A stretch of 64,000 nucleotides of DNA from Pedobacter roseus (GCF_014395225.1 NZ_CP060723.1:6200001-6264000), one strand, 5' to 3'. Positions 8,598 to 17,692 are shown, counted from the first letter of the stretch. The notes: generated by a model from the letters alone, not told the origin. Program-made: numbers and translations.

Positions 8598-8774
8598 TTA
8601 GCTTCTTCCTCCGCCGAATATCTTTGCCAAAATCCAGATTACCAGCGCTACTACTACTACAACTACAAGTACGCCTACCCAAACGCCGGCTTTAAATATA
8701 CCTTCTACTAGTTCACAACTACTTAAGGTAGTGCATAAAAATGCGATCAGTGCTAAAGGGAATGCTTTTTTCAT
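8598..8774 (-). CDS. Small lipoprotein with one transmembrane helix
   Basis: A 58-codon frame starts at the ATG ending at 8774. Residues 1-20 form a lipoprotein signal ending in the lipobox LSSC (Cys20). Residues about 31-50 are a strongly hydrophobic, valine-rich helix, and the C-terminus is KIFGGGRS. As I recall, short proteins of this type are widespread in Sphingobacteriaceae and often carry misleading names. Function is unknown. The protein may be tethered twice, by the lipid and the helix, to one membrane. Confidence 0.75.
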   Translation of the reverse strand: MKKAFPLALIAFLCTTLSSCELVEGIFKAGVWVGVLVVVVVVALVIWILAKIFGGGRS

Positions 8775-9084
8775 ATCTATGTTAATTTGTAATAGCTAAC
8801 ATCGGATATTAAAGAAAAGTTTTAATTGTGGGATTATTTAGCTCGATTCTAAAGAGATTTTTCTGGGTGTCGGGCGTTTCCATCTGATTGACTCAGTATA
8901 TTTATCGACTTCGTTGCACCCGATAGCTATCGGTTCCGCTCGAAATGACGGACTAAGGATTATTCTAAAAAAAAGTCGTCATCTCTATCCGAAGGCTATC
9001 GGACCAAAATGACGACTTTAATTAATTTATTTAAGATGGTTATCTTACATTTTCCAATTCACATCCTCCATCTTACATTTTAAT
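8775..9084. other. Gene-free stretch with imperfect hairpin repeats
   Basis: No gene is visible. From about 8865 to 8945 lies a diverged piece of the CGAAATGACG repeat family. At about 8970-9020 AAAGTCGTCAT and ATGACGACTTT form a long hairpin that may terminate the adjacent FKBP gene on the minus strand. Confidence 0.5.
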
Positions 9085-9858
9085 CTATTTTCCGTTAACC
9101 TTCAAAAGCTCAACTTCGAAAATCAAAGTGCTGTAAGGAGGAATGTCTGCTCCTGCACCGCGTTCGCCGTAAGCCAGGTTATAAGGAATAAAGAATTTAT
9201 ATTTAGAACCTGCAGGCATTAACTGTACACCTTCTGTCCAGCCTTTAATTACCTGGTTTAAAGGAAAAGAAATCGGCTCGCCTCTGTCGTAAGAGCTGTC
9301 AAATTGTTTTCCGTTTAATAATGTGCCTTTATAATGAACCAGTACCGAATCGGTAGCCAATGGTTTAACGCCTGTTCCGGCGGTTAAAACTTCGTATTGT
9401 AAACCACTTGCAGTTGTTTGTACTCCTGCGCGCTTTTTGTTCTGATCTAAGAAATCCTGTCCTTCTTTCATAATTGGTGCGTATTTAATTTTATTTGCTT
9501 CAGCTTCTGCTTTGTTTTTTACTGATGATGCTTTAGATAATGCTTCGTTGATGCATTGCTGTGCCTGTTGTTGGGTTAAGATTACCTTGCCGCCTGTAAA
9601 AGCATCTTTTAAGCCCTTTAGCAGTACATCGTAATTTAAGGTTGATAATCCGGTTGTTTTTAAGCCGGCGCCGATAGAGGTACCAAAGGCATAACTGGTA
9701 GAATCTAAGGTAGATTGTAGACCACCCATTTTTAAAGTTGATGTTTTAGTGGCTGTGGCAGGTTTTTTTGCAGCAGGTTTTTTAGCTGCTGTTTTGGTTT
9801 GTGCGTAAGAGGCAACAGCGATACCCGATAAATATACCGCTAAGAAAATTCTTTTCAT
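9085..9858 (-). CDS. FKBP-type peptidyl-prolyl cis-trans isomerase, secreted
   Basis: This 257-residue protein begins with a signal peptide ending near AVASYAQ (residue 20), then a lysine/alanine-rich linker (KPAAKKPA). An FKBP N-terminal dimerisation-type helical region spans about residues 50-140, and an FKBP isomerase domain lies at about 155-255. The domain motifs VLVHYKGTLLNGKQFDSS, VIKGWTEGVQLM and PYNLAYGERGAG are intact, so it should be active. It is FkpA-like and would fold proteins in the periplasm. It is followed downstream by repeats and preceded by the ndk terminator. Confidence 0.9.
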   Translation of the reverse strand: MKRIFLAVYLSGIAVASYAQTKTAAKKPAAKKPATATKTSTLKMGGLQSTLDSTSYAFGTSIGAGLKTTGLSTLNYDVLLKGLKDAFTGGKVILTQQQAQQCINEALSKASSVKNKAEAEANKIKYAPIMKEGQDFLDQNKKRAGVQTTASGLQYEVLTAGTGVKPLATDSVLVHYKGTLLNGKQFDSSYDRGEPISFPLNQVIKGWTEGVQLMPAGSKYKFFIPYNLAYGERGAGADIPPYSTLIFEVELLKVNGK

Positions 9859-9916
9859 TATTTATTTTATAGTGTTGATTATTTTTAAGGCCGAAAGATA
9901 CAAAATAGATAAAACA

Positions 9917-9945
9917 ATAAAACCCCGAATTTTCGGGGTTTTATT
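9917..9945 (-). terminator. Terminator after ndk
   Basis: AAAACCCCGAA / TTCGGGGTTTT is a near-perfect palindrome flanked by A and T runs. It can work on both strands and lies about 22 bases after the ndk stop. Confidence 0.85.
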
Positions 9946-9966
9946 TAAATGTTTTGTGCTCCGGAA

Positions 9967-10386
9967 CTAGAAACGTTCGTCTGCTTTGAAGAAGAAGTTA
10001 CCTTCAATTTCTGCATTTTCGTCAGAATCTGAACCGTGAACCGCGTTAGCATCGATAGATTTTGCATATTTCTGACGGATTGTACCTTCAGCTGCTTCAG
10101 CTGGGTTGGTTGCACCGATCAATTTTCTAAAATCTTCGATCGCGTTATCTTTTTCTAAAATAGCCGCAACAATTGGTCCTGAAGACATGAAGCTTACTAA
10201 ATCTTTGTAGAACGGACGCTCAGCGTGTACTGCATAAAACTGACCAGCAGTTTCATCAGTAAGTTTAGTATATTTTAATGCAATGATTTTAAAACCTGCA
10301 TTGGTAATGTCGTTAATGATCGATCCGATATGGCCGTTTGCTACTGCATCTGGCTTAATCATGGTAAAAGTTCTGTTAGTGCTCAT
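9967..10386 (-). CDS. ndk: Nucleoside diphosphate kinase
   Basis: This 139-residue enzyme transfers phosphate from ATP to nucleoside diphosphates through a phosphohistidine. The N-terminal RTFTMIKPDAV and the active-site motif NAVHGSDS, with the catalytic His, are intact. The length is normal. The gene stands alone between a clear promoter and a strong terminator. Confidence 0.96.
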   Translation of the reverse strand: MSTNRTFTMIKPDAVANGHIGSIINDITNAGFKIIALKYTKLTDETAGQFYAVHAERPFYKDLVSFMSSGPIVAAILEKDNAIEDFRKLIGATNPAEAAEGTIRQKYAKSIDANAVHGSDSDENAEIEGNFFFKADERF

Positions 10387-10410
10387 TGTGCTTTGATATC
10401 AAATTTTTTG

Positions 10411-10441
10411 CAAAAATACGTTTTAATTGATGAATAATCAA
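10411..10441 (-). promoter_or_regulatory. Promoter of ndk
   Basis: On the minus strand TTG (10441-10439), a 20-base spacer and TATTTTTG (10418-10411) match the Bacteroidota consensus, with a leader of about 20 bases. Confidence 0.7.
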
Positions 10442-10607
10442 TAAGCATTGTTTTTCAGTGGAGAATGGTAGGTGAAATAGGTTAAAATAGCTTGTTAGGC
10501 TGGTTTTTAGAGATAATTCAGCTAATGGTACTATCCATATACCCAATCTCTTTTAAAACTATGATCCTGCTAATCCTAAAATCTTTAAATCCTAATCAAA
10601 ATTTACT

Positions 10608-10615
10608 TAGCTTTG
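10608..10615 (+). promoter_or_regulatory. -7 element upstream of the DHH phosphoesterase gene
   Basis: TAGCTTTG ends 15 bases before the ATG at 10631. A TTG start at 10613 would lie inside this promoter element, which supports the downstream ATG. Confidence 0.55.
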
Positions 10616-10630
10616 CAGCGCAAAAAATAT

Positions 10631-11641
10631 ATGCTTACACTAACTGAATTAAAAACATTATTGGCTACGCCACAACGGATTGTGATCACCACGCATCATA
10701 AACCTGATGGCGATGCAATGGGTTCGTCGCTGGGATTATATGGGTATTTAATTCAGAAAGGCCACCACGTAAGGGTAATTACCCCAACCGATTATCCTAC
10801 TTTTTTACACTGGATGCCGAACAACGGGGATGTAATTATCTTTACCGAGCAGCAGGAACAGGCTGCCAAACTGGTAGATGAAGCTTCGATCATCTTCTGT
10901 CTCGATTTTAATACTTTAAGCCGTATTAACGAACTGGGCGAATTGGTAAGGGCAGCAGGTGCAAAAAAAATCATGATCGATCATCACCTCGAACCTGAAG
11001 ATTTTGATGATTACCGCCATTGGGATATTAATGCCTGTGCAGCAGCACAATTGGTTTACGATTTTATTGTGAACCAGCTGGAAGATAAAGCCGGCATCAA
11101 TAAAGATGTAGCTTCATGCCTTTATACAGGTATTATGACCGATTCCGGATCGTTCCGTTTCGAATCTGCCACATCAGAAGTGTACCGTATTGCCGCAAAC
11201 CTGATCGATTTGGGTGCCGAGCATTGGAAAATCCACCAATTGGTATATGATAATGCCAGCGAAAACCGTTTACGCTTTTTAGGTTATTGCCTTTCAAACA
11301 AATTAGAGGTATTAAGGGAATACAATACGGCTATTATTTCAGTAACTAAAGAAGAATTAGCCCAATACCACAGTGTAACCGGCGATACCGAAGGCGTGGT
11401 AAATTATGCCTTATCAATCAATGGAATCCGTTTAGCCGCTTTGATTATCGAGCGTACTGATAAAGTGAAATTATCGGTGAGGTCTACCGGCGATTTCCCT
11501 GCAAACGAAATCTGCAAGAAATATTTTAACGGTGGCGGACACAGAAATGCGGCCGGTGGCGCAGCAGAAAAACCATTAGCTGATGTAGTTAACGAATTTA
11601 AATCGATATTAGCAGAATATAAAGAACAATTGATCGCCTAA
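10631..11641 (+). CDS. nrnA: DHH-family phosphoesterase, NrnA-like (oligoribonuclease / pAp phosphatase)
   Basis: This 336-residue protein has a DHH domain with ITTHHKPDGDAMGSS near residue 18, IIFCLDFNTL near residue 88 and the DHH motif IMIDHHLEP near residue 115. The C-terminal DHHA1 domain has FNGGGHRNAAGG near residue 302. NrnA enzymes degrade 2-5-nucleotide RNAs and dephosphorylate pAp. The start was set at 10631 because an earlier TTG overlaps the -7 element. The FKBP lipoprotein gene follows after 44 bases and may be co-transcribed. Confidence 0.88.
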   Translation: MLTLTELKTLLATPQRIVITTHHKPDGDAMGSSLGLYGYLIQKGHHVRVITPTDYPTFLHWMPNNGDVIIFTEQQEQAAKLVDEASIIFCLDFNTLSRINELGELVRAAGAKKIMIDHHLEPEDFDDYRHWDINACAAAQLVYDFIVNQLEDKAGINKDVASCLYTGIMTDSGSFRFESATSEVYRIAANLIDLGAEHWKIHQLVYDNASENRLRFLGYCLSNKLEVLREYNTAIISVTKEELAQYHSVTGDTEGVVNYALSINGIRLAALIIERTDKVKLSVRSTGDFPANEICKKYFNGGGHRNAAGGAAEKPLADVVNEFKSILAEYKEQLIA

Positions 11642-11685
11642 GGGCAAGAAATAAACAATAAAAACTTAAAAAGTCAAATTAATAA

Positions 11686-12681
11686 ATGAAAAAGGGAATT
11701 ATTATTCTAGCAGCAGCTACTTTAGGCTTAGCGGCATGTAAACAAGAAAAAAAGGGAGCTGGTGGCTTATTATATACCATCCATCACTCAGCAGGTAACG
11801 AAAAAATCAAAGAAGGTGACATCGTTAAAATGAACTTTATCCAGAAAAATGATAAAGATTCAGTTTTATCAAGCACTTTTGATAGCGAAACTCCTGCAGT
11901 ATTTCCTGCACAGAAAAAAATGTATGCTGGTGATATGAACGATGTATTAACATTGTTCGGAGAAGGCGATAGCGCTACTTTTAAAGTGAACCTGGACACT
12001 ATGGCTTTCCATAGCAAACAACCAAAACCAGAGCAGTTTAAAAACGATAAATACATCACTTTCACCGTGAAAATCGAGAAAGTATTTAAGAAAAAAGCTG
12101 GTGAAGCTGATTCTACTTTCAACAAAAGAGCAACAGAATTTTTCCAGGCTGATTATAAAGCTTCTTCAGAAAAAAAGAAAGCTGCAGAGCCTGCTAAACT
12201 TAAAGCTTATTTAGAAGATACTAAATTGGCTACCAAAACTACTGCAAGTGGTTTACATTACATCATCGAAGCACCAGGTAGTGCAGAAAAACCAGCTTTA
12301 GGCGATACGGTATTAATTGATTATACTGGTAGAGTGACTAAAAAAGGTAAAGACGGTAAATACAAAATCTTCGATACAAGTGATGAGAAACTGGCTAAAG
12401 CAGAAAACGAATTTAAAGCAGGTAAACCTTACGGCCCTCAAAAAATGCCGGTTGGTGGTACTATCCCAGGATTTACCGAAGCTTTACAGTTAATTGGTAA
12501 AGGTGGTAAAATCAAAGTAATTATCCCTTCTAACTTAGGTTACGGCGAGCAAGGTGCACCACAGGTTGGTATCATGCCTTTCAGCCCGATTGCTTTCGAT
12601 TTAGAAATTAAAGACATTATCAAAGGAAAAACAGCTCCGGCAACTTCAGCTCCGGTAGCGGCTGCTCCAGTTAAGAAATAA
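11686..12681 (+). CDS. Tandem-domain FKBP-type prolyl isomerase lipoprotein
   Basis: This 331-residue protein starts with a lipoprotein signal with lipobox LAAC near residue 18. The region at about 30-130 resembles a degenerate FKBP domain (IKEGDIVKMNF, GEGDSATFKV). An FKBP domain at about 180-310 has DTVLIDYTGRV, GTIPGFTEALQLIGKGGK and PSNLGYGEQG. The tail is alanine/proline-rich. It should sit in the envelope, lipid-anchored, acting as a folding helper. A paralogue of the same layout follows 199 bases later, so the pair is a tandem duplication. Confidence 0.88.
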   Translation: MKKGIIILAAATLGLAACKQEKKGAGGLLYTIHHSAGNEKIKEGDIVKMNFIQKNDKDSVLSSTFDSETPAVFPAQKKMYAGDMNDVLTLFGEGDSATFKVNLDTMAFHSKQPKPEQFKNDKYITFTVKIEKVFKKKAGEADSTFNKRATEFFQADYKASSEKKKAAEPAKLKAYLEDTKLATKTTASGLHYIIEAPGSAEKPALGDTVLIDYTGRVTKKGKDGKYKIFDTSDEKLAKAENEFKAGKPYGPQKMPVGGTIPGFTEALQLIGKGGKIKVIIPSNLGYGEQGAPQVGIMPFSPIAFDLEIKDIIKGKTAPATSAPVAAAPVKK

Positions 12682-12700
12682 TTTCTTGAAATATATTTTA

Positions 12701-12735
12701 AATCCTGCTTATTGAGTTAAGCAGGATTTTTTTTT
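12701..12735 (+). terminator. Terminator between the two FKBP lipoprotein genes
   Basis: AATCCTGCTTA / TAAGCAGGATT with a 6-base loop is followed by nine T residues. It implies separate transcription of the two paralogues. Confidence 0.85.
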
Positions 12736-12880
12736 GCCTAAATTTTTTTTGACGCAGAACCAAGAAATAAACCTTTACAAAGATTCGTAAAAACTTATTA
12801 TAGCCTATCTTTGTCTGATCTAATAAAATAGCCCAACACCCTGAAATGGATTAAAGGCTGATTTTTAATTAATAAATTAA

Positions 12881-13849
12881 ATGAAAAAAGGAATAATTAT
12901 TCTCTTGGCAGCAGCATTAGGACTATCTGCCTGTAACAAATTCGAAAAGGGTGAAGGAGATATGACTTACAAGATCTATAAAAGTGACGGTAAGCCAAAA
13001 ATTCAGGATGGCGATTATGTAAAGTTAAATGGCGTTCAAACCGTAGAAACCAATACCAACCCCGATTCGGTGATGGTAAATACCTACGACAATGAACGGC
13101 CTGCTTTTTTTGCCATCAGTAAATCGATGTTCAAAGGTGATCTGGCTTCAGGATTAAAACTGCTTGGAGAAGGTGATAGTGCCGTTTTTAAATTGAATTT
13201 AGATTCGATGGAGAAATATTCTGGTCAGCCAAAACCAAAAGGATTAAAATCGAACATTGCTTCTTTTACCATTAAAATTGAGAAGGTATTGCATAAAGGA
13301 AAAGATCCGGATTCTATTTTTGAAGCAAAGAAAAGACTCTTTTTCGAAGCAGAATACAAAGCTTTAAACGAGAAAAACAAAACGGTAGAACCTGCTAAAA
13401 TAGCGAAATACGTTGCTGATAACGATTTGAAAGTAACCACTGCGCCATCTGGCTTGCAGTACGTAATTTCTGCTCCCGGAAATTCGGAAAGGGCAACTTT
13501 AACCGATACCGTATTAATGGACTATACCGGTCAGTTTACCAATAAAAAATCAAACGGAACATTAAATGTTTTCGATACTTCGGATGCTAAAATTGCAAAA
13601 GAAGCCGGTATTTTCTCTGAAAGTGTACAATATGTACCACGTAGTTTACCATTGGGGCAATTGCCTCAAGGTGTTATTCAGGGTATTCAATTAATTGGGG
13701 TAGGCGGTAAGATTAAAATGATACTACCATCTAAACTGGGCTTCGGTGAAAATGGCGGCGGACCGATTAATCCATTTACACCATTGGTATTTGATGTGGA
13801 GCTTAAAGGCATTATTAAGCCAAACGCAGGTTTGCCATTGGCTAAATAG
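12881..13849 (+). CDS. Tandem-domain FKBP-type prolyl isomerase lipoprotein, paralogue
   Basis: This 322-residue paralogue of the preceding gene has the same MKKGIIIL start and lipobox LSAC. Its first domain (about 30-135) is again degenerate. The second FKBP domain (about 180-315) carries DTVLMDYTGQF, GVIQGIQLIGVGGKIKM and PSKLGFGENGGG. The usual aromatic position in the loop (GF/GW in VxxGWxE) is changed to VIQGIQL, so isomerase activity may be reduced. The two genes have diverged clearly in sequence. Confidence 0.87.
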   Translation: MKKGIIILLAAALGLSACNKFEKGEGDMTYKIYKSDGKPKIQDGDYVKLNGVQTVETNTNPDSVMVNTYDNERPAFFAISKSMFKGDLASGLKLLGEGDSAVFKLNLDSMEKYSGQPKPKGLKSNIASFTIKIEKVLHKGKDPDSIFEAKKRLFFEAEYKALNEKNKTVEPAKIAKYVADNDLKVTTAPSGLQYVISAPGNSERATLTDTVLMDYTGQFTNKKSNGTLNVFDTSDAKIAKEAGIFSESVQYVPRSLPLGQLPQGVIQGIQLIGVGGKIKMILPSKLGFGENGGGPINPFTPLVFDVELKGIIKPNAGLPLAK

Positions 13850-13862
13850 ATATTATTGATTA

Positions 13863-13899
13863 GACCTCGCAGGTTTTTAAGCACTGCGAGGTCTTTTTT
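13863..13899 (+). terminator. Terminator after the second FKBP lipoprotein gene
   Basis: GACCTCGCAG / CTGCGAGGTC is a perfect 10-bp stem with an 11-base loop followed by TTTTTT. The same CCTCGCAGGTTT sequence recurs near 14950-15030, so the terminator belongs to a dispersed repeat family. Confidence 0.85.
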
Positions 13900-14314
13900 A
13901 TGCCTGTGCTTCCAGGTATTGTGCATAACAATACCCTTCCTCACCATCCTTGGTTCTCACCAGCCACCACAAATCGTTGCTTCTGTTTACCAAAGTAATC
14001 ACTTCGCCATGCGCCGCTTTACCTACAATTGGTTGATCGGTACCCGGACCTTTACGGATATTTAAATTACTGTTTTCTGTAATCACCTTAGCATGTGTTA
14101 CGGCCGCATCAATGGCTACATCTACGTTCAGTACCAAATCACCTGAAGTATAGTTTGGATCAATCTGGTTGTAAACTTCCCAAAGATGGTCTTTAGTTGC
14201 GCCGTCTGCTACAGTTCCATCTATATATAAAATGCCATCTACCTCTCTTATCGTTAAATCTGCAATTCCTGTTGCTGCATCGGTTAATGCTTTATATTTA
14301 TCTCTTAATGCCAT
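13898..14314 (-). CDS. BON-like plus SH3b domain protein
   Basis: This 138-residue protein has an N-terminal part (about 20-70) with the BON-like pattern VDGILYIDGTV, and a bacterial SH3 domain at about 78-135 (NLNIRKGPGTDQPIVGKAAHGEVI). SH3b domains often bind cell-wall peptides. No signal peptide is visible, which is odd for a wall-binding protein. It lies nine bases downstream of a BON lipoprotein gene on the same strand, and the two are probably one operon. Its stop codon lies within the terminator of the convergent FKBP gene. Confidence 0.78.
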   Translation of the reverse strand: MALRDKYKALTDAATGIADLTIREVDGILYIDGTVADGATKDHLWEVYNQIDPNYTSGDLVLNVDVAIDAAVTHAKVITENSNLNIRKGPGTDQPIVGKAAHGEVITLVNRSNDLWWLVRTKDGEEGYCYAQYLEAQA

Positions 14315-14323
14315 AACTGAGTT

Positions 14324-14788
14324 TTATTTAACGGTTAATTTATTGTCGATTTTTTTTGGCTTTAATATACTTAGATGTTGCATCAAAGTAATTAACGAAG
14401 CTTTTTTGATCTCGCCAGTTAATAAAATCACACCATCTTTAACCTCGGCTTTCACCGTTGGGAAATCTTTTGTGGCATCGGCAACATTTTTGATCAAAAC
14501 AGCGTCATCTGCAATTATAACCGGTAAATCAGTTGGCTTAATTATTAAGTTATTGGTTACAGTTTTTACCCCTTTTTCTGCTTTGGCAATTTCTTCTGCT
14601 TTGGCTTTTATGGCTTCATCCTCAACAATCCCGGTTAAGGTTACATTGCCTTTTGCAACAGCTACAGTAACGCCAGCTGTCTCTTTGGCTTGAATTGCAG
14701 CCTGGATAGCCGCATCGTTCGGTTTACAGCCTGCGCAAAACAGCGTAGCCGCAATAACCGTACTCATCAAAAATTTACTTGTTTTCAT
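14324..14788 (-). CDS. BON-domain lipoprotein
   Basis: This 154-residue lipoprotein has a signal ending in lipobox FCAGC near residue 21, followed by two BON-type repeats. The first, at about 38-85, has VAVAKGNVTLTGIV and the second, at about 105-154, has VKAEVKDGVILLTGEI. BON domains are linked to binding of phospholipid or envelope surfaces. It is the first gene of a two-gene unit with the BON/SH3b protein. Confidence 0.82.
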   Translation of the reverse strand: MKTSKFLMSTVIAATLFCAGCKPNDAAIQAAIQAKETAGVTVAVAKGNVTLTGIVEDEAIKAKAEEIAKAEKGVKTVTNNLIIKPTDLPVIIADDAVLIKNVADATKDFPTVKAEVKDGVILLTGEIKKASLITLMQHLSILKPKKIDNKLTVK

Positions 14789-15221
14789 CCTTTTGGTTTT
14801 ATAATTGATATTATTTGAATTTGCAAACCACAGAAATTGGGATCATTTCTTTTTTGCTATCGATAGGATGAATTCGATAGAGCTAATATAGGAAATGAGT
14901 TTAATTAGGAAAGAAAAACCGGTAGAAAAATTAAATAAATTTTAAAGGGGCATACCTCGCAGGTTTAATTCGGGTTATTAATGTTTTCATAGGTCTCATT
15001 GAGGGCTGCGCCGTTTAAAAACATGCGAGGTAGGTAAGAGAACTGATAACTGAAAATTATAAACCGCTAACTGAGAATTGTAAACTGCAAACTGATTTGG
15101 GCGTTCCCCAGGGGGCGGGCTTTTCAGGGCTGCGCTTCGCTCCGGTACCGATGAAGGATCGGTACTGAACCCTTACAATCCCTAACGCAAACCCAACTAT
15201 GATGAAACAGACATAGAAAAC
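14789..15221. other. Gene-free stretch with two repeat blocks
   Basis: No gene is visible. Positions 14951-15035 hold ACCTCGCAGG and its partner CATGCGAGGT about 70 bases apart. A run of related short phrases (AACTGATAACTGAAAATT and similar) follows at 15040-15095. At 15098-15190 there is a GC-rich block with GGGCGTTCCCC, a hairpin GATCGGTACTG near its end and GGGCTGCGCTTCGCTCC, which looks like another dispersed intergenic element. Confidence 0.5.
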
Positions 15222-15692
15222 TTAAATCCAATCTTTAAAGGGTTTAAGGGTAAGGTTAGAATTGTAATATTTTGCCTCTTCGGTAACTTCAGTGCTTACC
15301 CAATCCGGTAAATCGAAATGTTCATCTTCACTTTCCAGTTCAATTTCGGCAACTATTAAGCCTTTATTATCGCCTAAAAATACGTCTACTTCCCAAAGTT
15401 TGCCGTTAAATGTAATTTCATAACGTGTTTTCGAAAGTTCTGATTGCGAGAAATTATCTAGTAATTCTGTGGCCTCATCAACCGGGATCTCGTATTCATA
15501 CTCCATCCGTGTGGCACCAATGGTTTGACCTTTTATGGTTAAAAATCCTGTGCTTTCAGTTGCCCTTACCCTTATGGTTTTATCTTTATCCGTGAGTAAA
15601 TAACCCTGCCTAAAAAGTTTTCCTTCCGGTTTGTTAAGGTTGTCCCACTTTTGCTGATCGATTAAAAATTTGCGCTCTATTTCTTTTCCCAT
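15222..15692 (-). CDS. CYTH-domain protein (triphosphate tunnel metalloenzyme family)
   Basis: This 156-residue protein starts with the EIERKFL signature (ExExK metal-binding motif) and has the alternating charged strands expected of a tunnel fold (TIRVRATES, FLTIKGQT, RMEYEYEIPV, LWEVDVFLGD). Small bacterial members, such as the NE1496 and YgiF types, hydrolyse tripolyphosphate; others act as adenylate cyclase or thiamine triphosphatase. The exact substrate cannot be read from sequence. It lies downstream of the hexosaminidase gene with a 50-base gap. Confidence 0.85.
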   Translation of the reverse strand: MGKEIERKFLIDQQKWDNLNKPEGKLFRQGYLLTDKDKTIRVRATESTGFLTIKGQTIGATRMEYEYEIPVDEATELLDNFSQSELSKTRYEITFNGKLWEVDVFLGDNKGLIVAEIELESEDEHFDLPDWVSTEVTEEAKYYNSNLTLKPFKDWI

Positions 15693-15742
15693 GGTAGATC
15701 TTTCGTCTTTCCCGTAAAAGCGGGAATCTTAATACTGATTGG

Positions 15743-17692
15743 TTAACGTGCCCTTTTCTGTAAATCTGCAACAGGCATGCTGATTAATCTACCAATTGGT
15801 TGCTTACCACGATAGGTAATTACACGTAACATACTGGCATCTTTTGGCACCTGCAATGCCGTAGTGTATTTCGGATAAAAACGATCTGGTGTAGAATTAT
15901 CAAAACTATAATAAATATCTAAACCATCAATCTCTGGTGTAAGCTCTATCATCAATTGTTTATCAGCACTGCGTTTCACCGTAAAAATCGGGTCGTAAAT
16001 GGCTGGCGAATATTTGATCTCTGCTAAATCCAGGCGTTTAAAATGTTGTTGTGTACGATCAACAAAATTGGTCCAGTTTTTCTTTTCAATCGGGCTCCAT
16101 ATTGATTCGGCAATGGCAAATGCACGTGGGTAAACCATATATTCAACCTGGCGGAAGGTGAAAATCTGTTCTGTCCAAAGGTTGGCTTGCGCACCGATAA
16201 CATACTGTGCATTTACGCCGGCCGGAACCGGGTTAAACTGATAAGCTTTGTTTAACCTTAAAGAGGCATAAACCTTTGGTTCGGTAATCGGATCTGCTTG
16301 CATATAATCCAAATAGGCAAAATCGGTTGGACTCATTACCACATTGTGTTTATCATTAGCAGCCTGAATGCCATATTTCATTCCCCTCCAGCTCATTACT
16401 GCAGCTGTCGGCGATACGCCACCTTCAAGTATTTCATCCCAGCCCATAAATTTTTTGCCTTTCGAAATTACAATCTGTTCTACACGTTTTTCAAAATAAG
16501 CCTGAACCTGCGGAATGGTTTTTAAACCTTCGCGAAGCATTAAAGCTTTAACCTGATCGTTCTTTTCCCAGAAATTATGTGGGGCTTCATCACCACCCAT
16601 GTGGATATATTCAAACGGGAAAAGTTTGGCTACCTGGGTAAGTACCGAGTCTAAAAAAACATAAACCTTTTCGTTTGCCGGACAAAGTGTATTATCAACC
16701 AATGCCGTTGGTGGTGCACCACGGCTCCAATCCATAATTTTTTCACCCGAACGGACTTTGTAATTCACCGCATCTGGCGTACATGACAATTCGGGATAAG
16801 AAGCAATAATGGCTAAACTATGCCCTGGTACATCAATTTCGGGTAAAATGTTAACAAAGCGTTCCTGCGCATATTGAACAAGCTCTTTAATATCTTCCTG
16901 TGTATAAAAACCACCATAGGTACGGGGCTCGTCAGGAGTTGGTGGAGTAAAATCGCCAAAGGTTCCTGTTTTTTTAACACTCCAGGCGCCAACTTCAGTT
17001 AATTTAGGCAGACCTTTAATTTCTATCCTCCAGCCTTCATCATCCGCTAAATGCAAATGCAACAGGTTGAATTTATAACGAACCATGTCATCAATAAACT
17101 GTTTTACTTCCTGTTTAGTAAAAAAGTGACGGGCCACATCGAACATTAAACCTCTCCAGCCTAATTTTGGATAATCTACCACATCAACACAAGGTGCCTT
17201 CCATTTCACATCCTTCACCAATTCTTTGCTCTCTATCTCGGCAGGAAAAAGCTGGATTAACGATTGTACGCCATAAAAAATACCCGCTGGTTGGTTTGCG
17301 GTAATCACCACCTGGGTTGGGTTAACATTTAGTTTATAACCTTCTTTACCGAGTTGAGTATCTTCCTGTGTATTTAAAATCAGTTTAATGGTTGGGTGAT
17401 TGGAATTACTCACTGTGCTTACAAATTTCCCTGTAGCGGTGGTAATCCGGTCTGATAAATAAGCGATGGATTGTTTTAACTCTCCACTTCTAACTGCTTG
17501 TAGAATTACATTTTCGGGTAAGGTAAAGCTTCCGGCTTTTTTTATCAATGAAACTGGCTCTGGGATAATGGCAATTGGTGTTTGTACAACAGCACCTTCT
17601 GAGTCGCCGATTTCAGTTTCTGTAACGATAGATTGAGCGAAAGTATTGGCTGTAAAGAAACAGCAGGAGATAATCAGAAATAATTTTTTCAT
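15743..17692 (-). CDS. Beta-N-acetylhexosaminidase, glycoside hydrolase family 20
   Basis: This 649-residue exported enzyme has a signal peptide ending at NTFAQ (about residue 20), a GH20 N-terminal domain at about 40-170 and a catalytic barrel at about 175-520. The catalytic Asp-Glu pair is seen in HMGGDEAPHNF near residue 365, and WRGLMFDVARHFF and HLHLADDEGWRIE are typical. A C-terminal beta-sandwich domain follows (FDNSTPDRFYPKYTT). It removes terminal GlcNAc or GalNAc from chitin, peptidoglycan or glycans in the periplasm. Confidence 0.93.
   Translation of the reverse strand: MKKLFLIISCCFFTANTFAQSIVTETEIGDSEGAVVQTPIAIIPEPVSLIKKAGSFTLPENVILQAVRSGELKQSIAYLSDRITTATGKFVSTVSNSNHPTIKLILNTQEDTQLGKEGYKLNVNPTQVVITANQPAGIFYGVQSLIQLFPAEIESKELVKDVKWKAPCVDVVDYPKLGWRGLMFDVARHFFTKQEVKQFIDDMVRYKFNLLHLHLADDEGWRIEIKGLPKLTEVGAWSVKKTGTFGDFTPPTPDEPRTYGGFYTQEDIKELVQYAQERFVNILPEIDVPGHSLAIIASYPELSCTPDAVNYKVRSGEKIMDWSRGAPPTALVDNTLCPANEKVYVFLDSVLTQVAKLFPFEYIHMGGDEAPHNFWEKNDQVKALMLREGLKTIPQVQAYFEKRVEQIVISKGKKFMGWDEILEGGVSPTAAVMSWRGMKYGIQAANDKHNVVMSPTDFAYLDYMQADPITEPKVYASLRLNKAYQFNPVPAGVNAQYVIGAQANLWTEQIFTFRQVEYMVYPRAFAIAESIWSPIEKKNWTNFVDRTQQHFKRLDLAEIKYSPAIYDPIFTVKRSADKQLMIELTPEIDGLDIYYSFDNSTPDRFYPKYTTALQVPKDASMLRVITYRGKQPIGRLISMPVADLQKRAR

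Noticed and set aside
10613..10630. TTG start for the DHH phosphoesterase
   Set aside because: The TTG is part of the -7 element TAGCTTTG and would not be in the mRNA.
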